From positions 16,791 through 80,790 of the forward strand of contig JAKOWB010000194.1 of NCBI GenBank assembly GCA_029781795.1: a stretch of DNA of 64,000 nucleotides, written 5' to 3'. Every line of letters begins with the position of its first letter. Position 1 is the first letter of the stretch. Shown in pieces: positions 18,149 through 26,070 of this stretch. The stretch comes from Pseudomonadota bacterium. Lineage in GTDB: Bacteria > Pseudomonadota > Alphaproteobacteria > Kiloniellales > JACOMY01. A program made the translations under genes and the position numbers. The notes under the pieces are model-generated. The model made no database searches. It saw only the letters and a program-made list of their open reading frames with translations, and was not told the origin of the DNA.

Positions 18149-19040
18149 AGTCCTCGTCCGACTTGCCGACGCGCGGGTCGTAGGGGTGCTTCGCGCTCCA
18201 GCGCTCCAGGAAGCGCGCCAGTTCGGCGTCGGGCGGGTCGGGCAATACCACCGTCAGGTGCACGTACTGGTCGCCCTGGCCGCCCTGGCGGTCCGGCAGG
18301 CCGCGCCCCTTGAGCCGCAGCACCGTGCCGCTGTTGCTGCCCGGCGGTACGCGCATGCCGACGGCGCCGGTGACGGTCGGCACCGAGACGGTGCCGCCGT
18401 TCACCGCCTCGCCCAAACTGACGGGGAAGTCGAGATGCAGGTCGGCGCCGGTCCGGCGGAAGCGGCCATGCGGCTCGACCTCGACCTCGACCAGCGCGTC
18501 GCCGGCTGTGCCGCCGTGGCTGCCCGGCAGGCCCTGGCCGACCAGACGCAGCACCTGGCCCTGCTCGACGCCAGGCGGGATGCTCACCTCCAGCTCGCGA
18601 CCCGAAGCCAAGCGGATGCGCTGCCGGCCGCCCGCGGCGACGGTCTGCAATGGGACAGCGACACGGTAGGTCACGTCCTCGCCGCGTCGCGGCTGGCGCG
18701 AGCGCAGCTTGTCGACGCTCTCGTCGGTGAAGAAGTCGGCGAAGATGTCGCCGCCGGCGGTCGCCCCGCCCTCGTACTGGTCCCAGCCGCCCCGGCGGAA
18801 GGGGAAGTCGCCCTCGCCGCCGGCCTCGCCGCTCCGGTCGCCGGCATCCCAGCGGGCGCGCGCCACCGGGTCGATCAGCAGGGCATAGGCCTGGGTCAGT
18901 TCCTGGAAGGCCTGGGCCGAGGCGAGGTCGCCCGGATTGAGGTCGGGGTGCAGGCGCTTGGCGCGTTCGCGGAAGGCACGCCGGATCGTGGCCACGTCGG
19001 CGGCCGCATCCAACCCGAGGACGTCATAGGGATCGCGCAT
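18147..19040 (-). CDS. CbpA-like DnaJ co-chaperone (J domain plus C-terminal substrate domains, no zinc finger)
   Basis: 297 aa. The J domain (1-~68) has the HPD triad at 31-33 ('[10 protein letters not shown]'). There is no CxxCxGxG zinc repeat. Two DnaJ C-terminal beta domains follow ('[18 protein letters not shown]', '[12 protein letters not shown]'-type segments), so it resembles CbpA/curved DNA-binding class proteins that stimulate DnaK. It is divergent from pdxH; a 73-bp gap holds both starts. The ATG at 19040 gives the expected '[10 protein letters not shown]' N-terminus. Confidence 0.9.
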   Translation of the reverse strand: MRDPYDVLGLDAAADVATIRRAFRERAKRLHPDLNPGDLASAQAFQELTQAYALLIDPVARARWDAGDRSGEAGGEGDFPFRRGGWDQYEGGATAGGDIFADFFTDESVDKLRSRQPRRGEDVTYRVAVPLQTVAAGGRQRIRLASGRELEVSIPPGVEQGQVLRLVGQGLPGSHGGTAGDALVEVEVEPHGRFRRTGADLHLDFPVSLGEAVNGGTVSVPTVTGAVGMRVPPGSNSGTVLRLKGRGLPDRQGGQGDQYVHLTVVLPDPPDAELARFLERWSAKHPYDPRVGKSDED

Positions 19041-19113
19041 GGCTTTGAGGCTAGGCGGAGCCGGTCCGGCCCGGCAAGATGGCCGTCCACAGCCCGCTGC
19101 GGGAGAACCGCCC

Positions 19114-19710
19114 TTGTTCGCCGACCGTCCCCCGGCCGATCCCTATGACCTGTTCGCTGATTGGTTCAAGGATGCCGAAGCCAAGGAAATCAACGATCCC
19201 AATGGAATGGCCCTTGCCACCGTGGGCGCCGACGGGATGCCGTCGCTGCGCATGGTGCTGTTGAAGGGAGTCGATCCGCAGGGGTTCGTGTTCTACACGA
19301 ACTACGAGAGCAAGAAGGGCACCCAGCTTCAGGGGCACCCCAAGGCGGCCTTGCTGTTCCACTGGAAGTCGCTGCGCCGCCAGGTCCGGGTCGAGGGCGA
19401 GGTAACCCAGACCACGCCCGAGGAGGCCGACGCCTACTTCGCCTCGCGTCCCAAGCAGAGCCAGATCGGCGCCTGGGCCAGCCAGCAGTCGCGCCCGCTT
19501 TCGGCCAAGTTCGAGCTGGAAAAGCGCGTCGCGCTCTACGCCGCCAAGTACGCGGTGACCCGGGTGCCGCGCCCGGCGCACTGGTCGGGCTTCCGCATCC
19601 ACCCGCGCTACATCGAGTTCTGGCAGGACGGTGCCTTCCGCCTGCACGACCGGCTGGTCTATCACCGGCAGGAGGAGGGCGGCTGGCGCACCGAGAGGCT
19701 CTATCCCTGA
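19114..19710 (+). CDS. pdxH: Pyridoxamine 5'-phosphate oxidase
   Basis: 198 aa from a TTG codon that has a GGGAGAA ribosome site 6 bp upstream; an in-frame ATG at 19039 would add a poorly conserved extension lying over the dnaJ-like start. The FMN enzyme converts PNP or PMP to PLP. Characteristic stretches include '[23 protein letters not shown]', read as two adjoining motifs, '[10 protein letters not shown]', '[12 protein letters not shown]' and the C-terminal '[12 protein letters not shown]'. The stop overlaps the start of the next gene (TGATG). Confidence 0.93.
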   Translation: MFADRPPADPYDLFADWFKDAEAKEINDPNGMALATVGADGMPSLRMVLLKGVDPQGFVFYTNYESKKGTQLQGHPKAALLFHWKSLRRQVRVEGEVTQTTPEEADAYFASRPKQSQIGAWASQQSRPLSAKFELEKRVALYAAKYAVTRVPRPAHWSGFRIHPRYIEFWQDGAFRLHDRLVYHRQEEGGWRTERLYP

Positions 19711-20657
19711 TGGGCGGCGCGACCGGCACGCAGAAGGTCGTGAACGGCGCCGTGGATGGCGAGGCGGGGCGCCTGATGCGGCGTGCCACCTATGCCTCGG
19801 TGACGGTTGCGCTGCTGCTGGTGGCGGTCAAGCTGGGCGCCTGGATGGTGACGGATTCGGTCAGCCTGCTCTCCACCCTCGTCGACTCGCTGCTCGATGC
19901 CGCCGCCTCGATCATCATGCTGGTCGCGGTACGCGAATCGCTCATGCCGCCGGACTCCGAGCATCGCTTCGGCCACGGCAAGGCGGAGCCGCTGGCGGCG
20001 CTCGGGCAGTCGGCCTTCATCACCGGCTCGGCGCTGTTCCTGGTGTTCGAGGCGACGCAGCGCCTGTTCGACCCCAAGGCGGTGCCCGATCCCGAGATCG
20101 GCTTCGCGGTGATGGGTGTCTCCATCGTCGCCACCTTCCTGCTGACGCGCTACCAGGCCTATGTCGTCCGGCGCAGCGGCTCGCTGGCGATCTCGGCCGA
20201 TTCGCTGCACTACCTCAGCGACCTGCTGGTGAACGCCGCCGTCGTCGTCGCCCTGCTGCTGTCGGAGTATCTCGGCTGGATCTATGCCGATCCGATCTTC
20301 GCGCTGGGCATCGCCGCCTACATCATGAAGACCGCCTGGTCGATCGGGCGCGGCGCCTTCGACATGCTGATGGACCGCGAACTGCCGGATGCCGAACGTC
20401 AGCGCATCAAGGACATGGTCATGGAGGAACCCAAGGCGCGCGGGCTGCACGACCTGCGCACGCGCGCCTCGGGGCCCCAGGTCTTCATCCAGCTTCACCT
20501 GGAGCTCGACGGCGACCTGAGTTTCGCCGAGGCGCACGCCATCGCCGATCGCCTGGAAATGCGCCTGGCGCAGTCTTTCAACGGGGCAGAGGTACTGATC
20601 CACGAGGATCTCTACGACCCCGCGCGGCCACCCAAGCGGCGCTACCGGACGACCTGA
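19710..20657 (+). CDS. Cation diffusion facilitator (FieF-like Fe/Zn efflux)
   Basis: 315 aa. About six membrane segments precede a cytoplasmic C-terminal domain. The metal-site motifs match the family: 'SLLSTLVDSLLDAAAS' (Asp pair), 'HRFGHGKAEPLAAL' and 'ADSLHYLSDLLVNAAV' with the HxxxD site. The C-terminal 'LHDLRTRASGPQVFIQLHLELD' fits the dimerisation domain of FieF. It would export Fe2+, Zn2+ or Cd2+ in exchange for protons. The start overlaps the pdxH stop by one base, so the two are coupled. Confidence 0.93.
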   Translation: MGGATGTQKVVNGAVDGEAGRLMRRATYASVTVALLLVAVKLGAWMVTDSVSLLSTLVDSLLDAAASIIMLVAVRESLMPPDSEHRFGHGKAEPLAALGQSAFITGSALFLVFEATQRLFDPKAVPDPEIGFAVMGVSIVATFLLTRYQAYVVRRSGSLAISADSLHYLSDLLVNAAVVVALLLSEYLGWIYADPIFALGIAAYIMKTAWSIGRGAFDMLMDRELPDAERQRIKDMVMEEPKARGLHDLRTRASGPQVFIQLHLELDGDLSFAEAHAIADRLEMRLAQSFNGAEVLIHEDLYDPARPPKRRYRTT

Positions 20658-20671
20658 GGCGTCCCGGCAGC

Positions 20672-20685
20672 TTGATCCATATCAT
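20672..20685 (+). promoter_or_regulatory. FNR/Dnr-type box upstream of the first universal stress protein gene
   Basis: TTGAT-CCAT-ATCAT matches the FNR-family consensus TTGAT-N4-ATCAA at 9 of 10 conserved positions. Its centre is about 75 bp before the start codon, compatible with a class II site. A similar box precedes the second universal stress protein gene in this window. Confidence 0.6.
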
Positions 20686-20753
20686 GGCCGCGAAAGCGCC
20701 GGTCGGCGAAGAGTAAGGGCGGCGCGAGAGCCGCCGCAACGCAGGAGGAAGCC

Positions 20754-21626
20754 ATGTCCATCGCCAGCATCCTGACCGTGCTGTCCGGCGAGGAGGGCAG
20801 CCAGGGCGCACTGAAGACCGCCGTCACCCTGGGCCAGACCTGGGGCGCGCGCGTCGTCGCGCTGCATGTCGCGGTCGATCCCGAACGCTCGATCCCGCTG
20901 CTCGGCGAAGGCATGACGGCGGCGATGATCACCGACCTTACCGCCAGCCTGGAGGCCGAGGCGCAGCGCAGCAGCAAGGCGGCGGAGGCGATCTTCACGG
21001 CGGTCTGCCGCGATGCGGGACGCCCCGTGGTGGCCGCCGACAGCGCGCCGCAGGCGGGGCAGTTCGTCACCATCTTCGACAGCCGCAAGGGTGACGAGGC
21101 GCAGATCGTGGCCGAGGAAGGGCGCCTGCACGACCTCATCATCGTGCCGCGCGGCAACGACGAGGACGGCGCTTCCGGGCCGACCCTGGAGGCTGCGCTG
21201 TTCCAGACCGGCCGACCCGTCCTGATCCCGCCGAAGGGCGGCTACGAGATGGTGCCGCAGCGTGTCGCCGTGGCCTGGAACGGCAGCCGCGAGGCGGCGC
21301 GGGCGGTGGCCGACGCGCTGCCGATCCTGAAGCACGCGCGCCAGCTCTCGATCCTCAGCGGCGAGGGCCGCGACGATCCTGCCATCGCCTATCCCAGCGT
21401 GCTGGCCCGCTACCTCGCCTGCCATGGCATCAACGCGCAGACCTGGCGCTTCCAGCCCGACGACTGGCCGGTATCGCAGTCGCTGGTGAACGAGGCGAAG
21501 AAGGCCGGCGCGGCGCTGCTGGTGATGGGTGCCTATGGCCACAGCCGCCTGCGCGAGCTGGTTCTGGGCGGTGCCACGCGCGCCGCGCTGCGCTCGGGCG
21601 AACTCGGCCTCTTCATGTCGCACTGA
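20754..21626 (+). CDS. Tandem-domain universal stress protein
   Basis: 290 aa with two UspA-like domains. The second ends with the nucleotide-binding loop 'MGAYGHSRLRELVLGGATR' (G-x2-G-x9-G). The first is degenerate and holds 'LHDLIIVPRGN'. Such double Usp proteins are commonly induced by low oxygen or starvation. An AGGAGG ribosome site precedes the ATG, and an FNR-type box lies upstream. The small gene at 21635 follows after 8 bp. Its paralogue is at 36265; both end in similar 'GAY-x-HSRLR-x-LVLGG' loops. Confidence 0.92.
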   Translation: MSIASILTVLSGEEGSQGALKTAVTLGQTWGARVVALHVAVDPERSIPLLGEGMTAAMITDLTASLEAEAQRSSKAAEAIFTAVCRDAGRPVVAADSAPQAGQFVTIFDSRKGDEAQIVAEEGRLHDLIIVPRGNDEDGASGPTLEAALFQTGRPVLIPPKGGYEMVPQRVAVAWNGSREAARAVADALPILKHARQLSILSGEGRDDPAIAYPSVLARYLACHGINAQTWRFQPDDWPVSQSLVNEAKKAGAALLVMGAYGHSRLRELVLGGATRAALRSGELGLFMSH

Positions 21627-21634
21627 GGGATGCC

Positions 21635-22003
21635 ATGACGCTGTCGCACATCCGTCTGGAACTGGCACGGGACCACGACTTTCCCGAGGGCAGCAGCCGC
21701 CACGGCTACGAGCTGACGGCGCCGCTCGACGCCTCGGGCCACTTGGACGCCGCCGCCTGGCGCGATGCCAAGGCGCGTTGCCGGGTGCGGCGCTTCTGGC
21801 CCGGCGAGGACGACGAGATCGGCCACCTCCGGCACCACGGCACGGCCTGGGCCTTCCACTACGACGTGGCGGGCGACGCCGATACGGACGAGACCGGCTA
21901 CCGCCTGTCGAGCCACGTCTTCCGTGTCGGCGAGTACGTCTCGATCCGCGAGCAGGATGGCACCCTCAGGACCTTCCGCGTCGCCAGCGTGCGGCCGGCT
22001 TGA
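21635..22003 (+). CDS. Conserved hypothetical protein, 122 aa
   Basis: I recognise this only as a conserved alphaproteobacterial protein of unknown function, beginning 'MTLSHIRLELARDHDFPEGS'. It is acidic, with a central 'CRVRRFWPGEDDEIGHL' and 'WAFHYDV', and a C-terminal 'FRVGEYVSIREQDG'. It has no membrane segment or signal. It lies 8 bp downstream of the universal stress protein gene and probably shares its FNR-linked transcript, which is the best hint to its conditions of use. Confidence 0.75.
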   Translation: MTLSHIRLELARDHDFPEGSSRHGYELTAPLDASGHLDAAAWRDAKARCRVRRFWPGEDDEIGHLRHHGTAWAFHYDVAGDADTDETGYRLSSHVFRVGEYVSIREQDGTLRTFRVASVRPA

Positions 22004-22028
22004 GCGACCGATCACCCTTCTGCTCGTC

Positions 22029-22058
22029 TTGACTCGCGGTAGGGCGTGCCTGGACACT
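22029..22058 (+). promoter_or_regulatory. Putative promoter of the binding protein gene at 22117
   Basis: CTTGACT (TTGACT 22029-22034) is followed after 18 bp by GACACT (22053-22058). The -35 matches the alphaproteobacterial consensus; the -10 is weak. Confidence 0.3.
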
Positions 22059-22116
22059 CCCGGGGCTGCGGCGGCCTGTCGCAGGCGCTACCGAAAATCA
22101 TAAGGGAGACAAGCAG

Positions 22117-23157
22117 ATGAAGCTTACGAGACGCCATGCGCTCGGCGCAGCGACGGCTTTGGCAGGAACCGTGGCTCTGGGCCGCTTCTCTCGCCCTGTC
22201 CAGGCGGCGGGCGTGACCGAGTTCCACATGATCGAGGCCGGCGGTGCGTCCGGTGATTCGATCGAGGCTGGCTATATCGCCCCCTTCACCAAGAAGAGCG
22301 GGATCAAGGTCATCCGCGAGAGCCCCTCGGGCTTCGGCAAGCTGCGCGCCATGGTCGAGGCCAAGGCGGTGACCGCCCCGCTGATCGAGCTCGGCAGCGC
22401 CGAGCTGGAGCAGGGCTTGGCCCTGGATCTGGTCGAGAAGCTCGACTGGGCGGCGATCAATCCCGACCCGATCTATCCCGAGGCGCAGCACGAGTACGGC
22501 TTCGGCTATCAGTACTATTCGACCATCATGGCCTGGCGCGAGGGCCTGCCGTCGCCCACGAACTGGGTCGAGTTCTTCGATGCCGGCAAGTTCCCGGGCA
22601 AGCGGGCGCTGCCGGACTATCCTTCCTTCGTGCTGCCGATGGCCGCCATGGCCGCCGGCGTCGCGCCCGAGAACCTCTATCCGCTCGACCTCGACAAGGC
22701 CCTCGGCTTCCTCGACAGCGTCAAGGACCACATCTCGGTCTGGTGGCAGGCGGGGGCACAGCCGCCGCAGCTGCTGAAGGACCAGGAGGTCGACTATGCC
22801 ATCGCCTGGTCCGGGCGCGTTGCCGGCCAGCCGGGCATCGTCTCCTCCTTCGCGCAGGGACAGCTCGACCTTGCCTTCTTCAGCGTGCCCAAGGGCGCCA
22901 ACCCGGACGAGAAGGCAGCGGCCATGGGCCTGCTGCACGAGATGAGCGTGGCCGCGAACCAGGCCGTCGCCGCCGGGGTGATCTCCTACACCGGGCCCAG
23001 CACGACACTGGACGCGCTGCTGCCGCAGGATCGCCTGGGCGAGTATCCGACCACCGAGGAGAACCGCAAGCAGCAGGTGCTGTTGAACGGACGCTGGTGG
23101 TACGAGAACGCCGAGCTGGTCGAGCAGCGCTGGCAGGAGTTCAAGCTCTCGCTCTAG
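22117..23157 (+). CDS. Polyamine-type ABC transporter substrate-binding protein 1 (orphan)
   Basis: 346 aa. A TAT-type signal 'MKLTRRHALGAATALAGTVAL' precedes a probable cleavage after 'PVQA'. The mature protein has the PotD-like features 'KVIRESPSGFGKLRAMVEAK', 'FPGKRALPDYPSF' and 'WWQAGAQPPQLLKDQEVDYAIAWSGR', used to bind putrescine/spermidine or related amines in the periplasm. No permease or ATPase adjoins it. A complete transporter with its own binding protein lies 2 kb away on the other strand. A strong terminator hairpin follows. Confidence 0.88.
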   Translation: MKLTRRHALGAATALAGTVALGRFSRPVQAAGVTEFHMIEAGGASGDSIEAGYIAPFTKKSGIKVIRESPSGFGKLRAMVEAKAVTAPLIELGSAELEQGLALDLVEKLDWAAINPDPIYPEAQHEYGFGYQYYSTIMAWREGLPSPTNWVEFFDAGKFPGKRALPDYPSFVLPMAAMAAGVAPENLYPLDLDKALGFLDSVKDHISVWWQAGAQPPQLLKDQEVDYAIAWSGRVAGQPGIVSSFAQGQLDLAFFSVPKGANPDEKAAAMGLLHEMSVAANQAVAAGVISYTGPSTTLDALLPQDRLGEYPTTEENRKQQVLLNGRWWYENAELVEQRWQEFKLSL

Positions 23158-23180
23158 TCACGGCCAAGGCAGGAACCTTG

Positions 23181-23209
23181 ACGGGCGGCGACGTGATGTC
23201 GCCGCCCGT
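23181..23209 (+). terminator. Rho-independent-type terminator after binding protein 1
   Basis: ACGGGCGGCGAC and GTCGCCGCCCGT form a perfect 12-bp stem with loop GTGAT, followed by TTGCCTT. It starts 24 bp after the stop codon. Confidence 0.7.
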
Positions 23210-23245
23210 TTGCCTTCGAGGGTCCCGACCCCTATCGTCCGCGCC

Positions 23246-23998
23246 ATGACCGCTCCCGCAGTGAAGATCCGCCCGTCCGTGGTGCTGACCGGCGCCAGCC
23301 GCGGCATTGGCCATGCCACGGTGAAGCGCTTCGCCGACGAGGGCTGGCGCGTCATCACCTGCTCGCGCGAGGCCATTCCCGACGACTGCCGGCGTGACGA
23401 CAACTGGACCCACCACATCGTCGCCGACCTGGCCGACCCGGCCAGCCTCGCCGACTTCGTCGCCCAGGCCAATGCAATCCTGGGCGAGGGGCCGCTGGCG
23501 GCGCTGGTGAACAACGCCGCGGTCTCGCCCAAGACGCCCTTCAAGGAGCGCCTCGGCATCCTCAACGGCGACCTCGACCTCTGGCGCTGGGTCTTCGAGC
23601 TGAACTTCTTCGCGCCGCTGGCGCTGTCGCGTGGCCTCGCCGTGCCGCTGGGACGGGCCAAGGGGACGATCGTCAACATCACCTCGATCGCCGGCCACGC
23701 CATACATCCCTTCGCCGGCTCGGCCTACTCGACCTCCAAGGCGGCGCTCTCGGCCCTGACCCGCGAGATGGCGGTGGAGTTCGCCGAACTCGGCGTGCGC
23801 GTCAACGCGGTGGCGCCCGGCGAGATCGAGACGGCGATGATCGGGCCGGAGTACGAGAGCCTGATCCCGCGCATCCCGCTGCACCGCATGGGCAAGCCGG
23901 AGGAGGTGGCAGCCGCCGTCTTCCGCCTCTGCACGCCCGACTTCGGCTACGTCACCGGCACCGAGATCTTCGTCACCGGCGGCCAGCACCTTTTCTAG
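23246..23998 (+). CDS. Short-chain dehydrogenase/reductase
   Basis: 250 aa of the classical SDR type. Cofactor motif 'VVLTGASRGIGHATVKRFAD' sits at residues ~11-30, 'VNNAAVSP' follows, and the catalytic Ser-Tyr-Lys is visible in 'NITSIAG' and 'YSTSKAAL'. 'VNAVAPGEIETAM' and the C-terminal 'GTEIFVTGGQHLF' are also typical. The substrate is unknown. The gene overlaps the opposing 2OG-oxygenase-like gene by 26 bp at their 3' ends. Confidence 0.9.
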   Translation: MTAPAVKIRPSVVLTGASRGIGHATVKRFADEGWRVITCSREAIPDDCRRDDNWTHHIVADLADPASLADFVAQANAILGEGPLAALVNNAAVSPKTPFKERLGILNGDLDLWRWVFELNFFAPLALSRGLAVPLGRAKGTIVNITSIAGHAIHPFAGSAYSTSKAALSALTREMAVEFAELGVRVNAVAPGEIETAMIGPEYESLIPRIPLHRMGKPEEVAAAVFRLCTPDFGYVTGTEIFVTGGQHLF

Positions 23999-24653
23999 CG
24001 CCTGCCTCGTCGCCCCAGCGGTAGTTGAAGCTGACCGAGATGCGCTCCGACGCGCCGGCGGTCAACGGCACCTCGTGGCGCAGCCAGGATTCCCACAGCA
24101 GCAGCTCGCCGGGCCGGGCCTTCAGGTAGACGAAGGGGCGCAGCTCCTGCGGCGCCGAGGTTCTGCGCGGCGGCGCGGCCATGAAGCCGCTGCTGCGCGG
24201 ATCCTCGAAGCGCAGCGCCGCCGCGCCGGGCGGCAGGGCGACGTAATAAGTGCCCGAGATGACACTGTGGGGATGGATGTGCCCGCTGTGGAAGCCGCCC
24301 GGCGGCAGGACGTTGATCCACAGCGAGTCCAGCGCCAGCGGCCGCTGGCCGAGGTCGAAGGCGAGCTGCCGGGCGAAGCGCAGGGCGTGTCGGTCCAGCT
24401 CCTTCGCCAGGCGCGCGAAGGCGGGATAGCGCCAGGCAAGGTCGTCCAGCGAGGCGTGCGAGGTATAGCCGGGATAGCCGTGGCGCCGGCACCAGCGCTG
24501 CCCCGCCAGGTCGTCCTCGGCGGTCGCGCGGCAGGCGGCCTCGAGTTCGGGATTGAGGCGCGCGAAGAGACGGCCGTCGAGAGCCGCCTGATAGACCGGG
24601 GTGACGAAGAGGCGGTGCAGGGCCCCCGCCGCGGGCGCCCCTTTAGCCGGCAT
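23973..24653 (-). CDS. Putative 2OG-Fe(II) oxygenase (TIGR02466-like)
   Basis: 226 aa. The C-terminal half carries 'SLWINVLPPGGFHSGHIHPHSVISGTYYV', read as adjoining pieces that place a metal-binding H-x-H cluster, plus 'LRHEVPLTAGASERISVSFNYRW', which provides the distal His and an Arg. This is the pattern of the small putative 2OG-Fe(II) oxygenases of family TIGR02466. The target is unknown. Its start overlaps the stop of the winged-helix gene by one base, so the two are translated together. Confidence 0.72.
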   Translation of the reverse strand: MPAKGAPAAGALHRLFVTPVYQAALDGRLFARLNPELEAACRATAEDDLAGQRWCRRHGYPGYTSHASLDDLAWRYPAFARLAKELDRHALRFARQLAFDLGQRPLALDSLWINVLPPGGFHSGHIHPHSVISGTYYVALPPGAAALRFEDPRSSGFMAAPPRRTSAPQELRPFVYLKARPGELLLWESWLRHEVPLTAGASERISVSFNYRWGDEAGARKGAGRR

Positions 24654-25174
24654 CAGGCGAGGCGGCGCTGCAGGTCCTGCGCCCAGGCGAGCTGGCGCTC
24701 CGCCTTCTCCAGCTCCATGCCGAGCCAGCCGCCGAAGGGCAGGGCCTCGGCCGGCGAACGCTCCTTGAGCTCGAGCAGACGGGCGAGGGCGCGCTGGAAG
24801 ACCTCGGCGATCATCTCGGCCTGCAGGCGCTGCTCCGCCGCCGGCAGCAGCGGCAGGAAGCGTACCTTGAGCGCCAGGATCAGCTTCGAGACGTCGCTGG
24901 TCGGCGCCCTGAGGTTGGCAGACAGCAGGCGCAGCAGCTCCAGCCGGCCGCGCTCGGTCAGCGCCAGCCCGGCGCCGCCGCCCTCCACCAGGCCTTCGAT
25001 CTTCAGCAGCTCCAGCGGCGGGGCCATGAGGTCGAGCGAGGGCCCGACCACGAGCTGCAGGAACTCGCGCACGCCCTGGGCCAGGTCGGCGTAGCTCCGC
25101 GGCCGCTCGGCCAGCAGGCCCAGCGCCAGCAGGCGGATCGCCTCGCTCGGGATCAGGGTGTTGTCGCGGTACAT
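24653..25174 (-). CDS. Predicted winged-helix (PadR-like) protein
   Basis: 173 aa, not confidently recognised. The N-terminal ~85 residues have the helix pattern of PadR-like winged-helix domains ('IPSEAIRLLALGLLAERPRSYADLA', then a beta-wing-like 'GLVEGGGAGLALTERG'). The rest is helical with 'FGGWLGMELEKAERQLAWAQ', like the second domain of Vir-type PadR proteins. It could sense something and regulate the coupled oxygenase gene. A general conserved hypothetical call is the alternative. Confidence 0.55.
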   Translation of the reverse strand: MYRDNTLIPSEAIRLLALGLLAERPRSYADLAQGVREFLQLVVGPSLDLMAPPLELLKIEGLVEGGGAGLALTERGRLELLRLLSANLRAPTSDVSKLILALKVRFLPLLPAAEQRLQAEMIAEVFQRALARLLELKERSPAEALPFGGWLGMELEKAERQLAWAQDLQRRLA

Positions 25175-25239
25175 GGTCTAGCTATAGCGCCCTCGGCCGC
25201 GCCGGTCCAGAGAGTTTGCGAACGATTCGCAACATATCG

Positions 25240-26067
25240 TCACGGCTTGATCCCGCGCAGCCGTGCCGAGCGCCGGCGCAGCAGTTCGACCGTGGTCAGC
25301 ATGGTCACGGCGAAGAGGATCAGCAGCGTTGCCGCCGCGGTGATGGTCGGGCTGATCATCTCGCGGATGCCGCTGAACATCTGCTTCGGCAGGGTGCGCT
25401 GCTCCGGACTGGCGATGAAGAGCACCACCACCACTTCGTCGAAGGAGGTGACGAAGGCGAAGAGGCTGCCCGACACGATGCCGGGCAGGATCAGCGGCAG
25501 CGTCACCTTGCGGAAGGTATGGATCGGCGTGGCGCCCATCGAGGCCGCCGCGCGCGTCAGGCCGTGGTCGTAGCCGCTGAGCGTCGCGGTCACGGTGATG
25601 ACGACGAAGGGCGTCGCCAGAACGGTGTGCGCCATGACCAGGCCCAGCGTGGTGTTCAGCACGCCGACGACCGAGAAGAAGAAGAACATGGCGACGGCGG
25701 TGATGATCACCGGCACGATCATCGGCGAGATCAGTACCGACATGACCAGCGCCTTGCCGGGAAAGTTCGCCCGGCTGAGGCCCAGCGCCGCCAGCGTGCC
25801 AAGCACGGTCGAGGCGCAGGTCGCCAGCGAGGCGACGATGATCGACATCTCCAGCGCGCTGGTCCAGCGCTCGCTGGTGAAGAAGTCCTCGTACCAGCGC
25901 CACGACAGTCCCGGCATGGGATAGCTGAAGTAGGGCTCGGAGTTGAAGGACAGCGGCATGATCACCAGGATCGGCGCGATCAGGAAGATCAGCACCAGGG
26001 CGGAGAAGACCCAGAGGCCGTAGCGGCTCCAGGTCTCGGTGCGGGTCTCGGCGGCGGCGCGTGCCAT
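25240..26067 (-). CDS. Polyamine-type ABC transporter permease (PotC-like)
   Basis: 275 aa with about six membrane helices. The coupling motif 'EAAASMGATPIHTFRKVTLPLILPGI' appears as 'RAAASMGATPIHTF', the EAA loop that contacts the ATPase. The N-terminal 'APILVIMPLSFNSEPYFSYP' and 'FITSFDEVVVVLFI'-like 'FVTSFDEVVVVLFIASPEQ' are typical of PotC/YdcV permeases. It is the last gene of the transporter unit and starts 3 bp after the PotB-like gene. Confidence 0.93.
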   Translation of the reverse strand: MARAAAETRTETWSRYGLWVFSALVLIFLIAPILVIMPLSFNSEPYFSYPMPGLSWRWYEDFFTSERWTSALEMSIIVASLATCASTVLGTLAALGLSRANFPGKALVMSVLISPMIVPVIITAVAMFFFFSVVGVLNTTLGLVMAHTVLATPFVVITVTATLSGYDHGLTRAAASMGATPIHTFRKVTLPLILPGIVSGSLFAFVTSFDEVVVVLFIASPEQRTLPKQMFSGIREMISPTITAAATLLILFAVTMLTTVELLRRRSARLRGIKP

Positions 26068-26070
26068 GGC

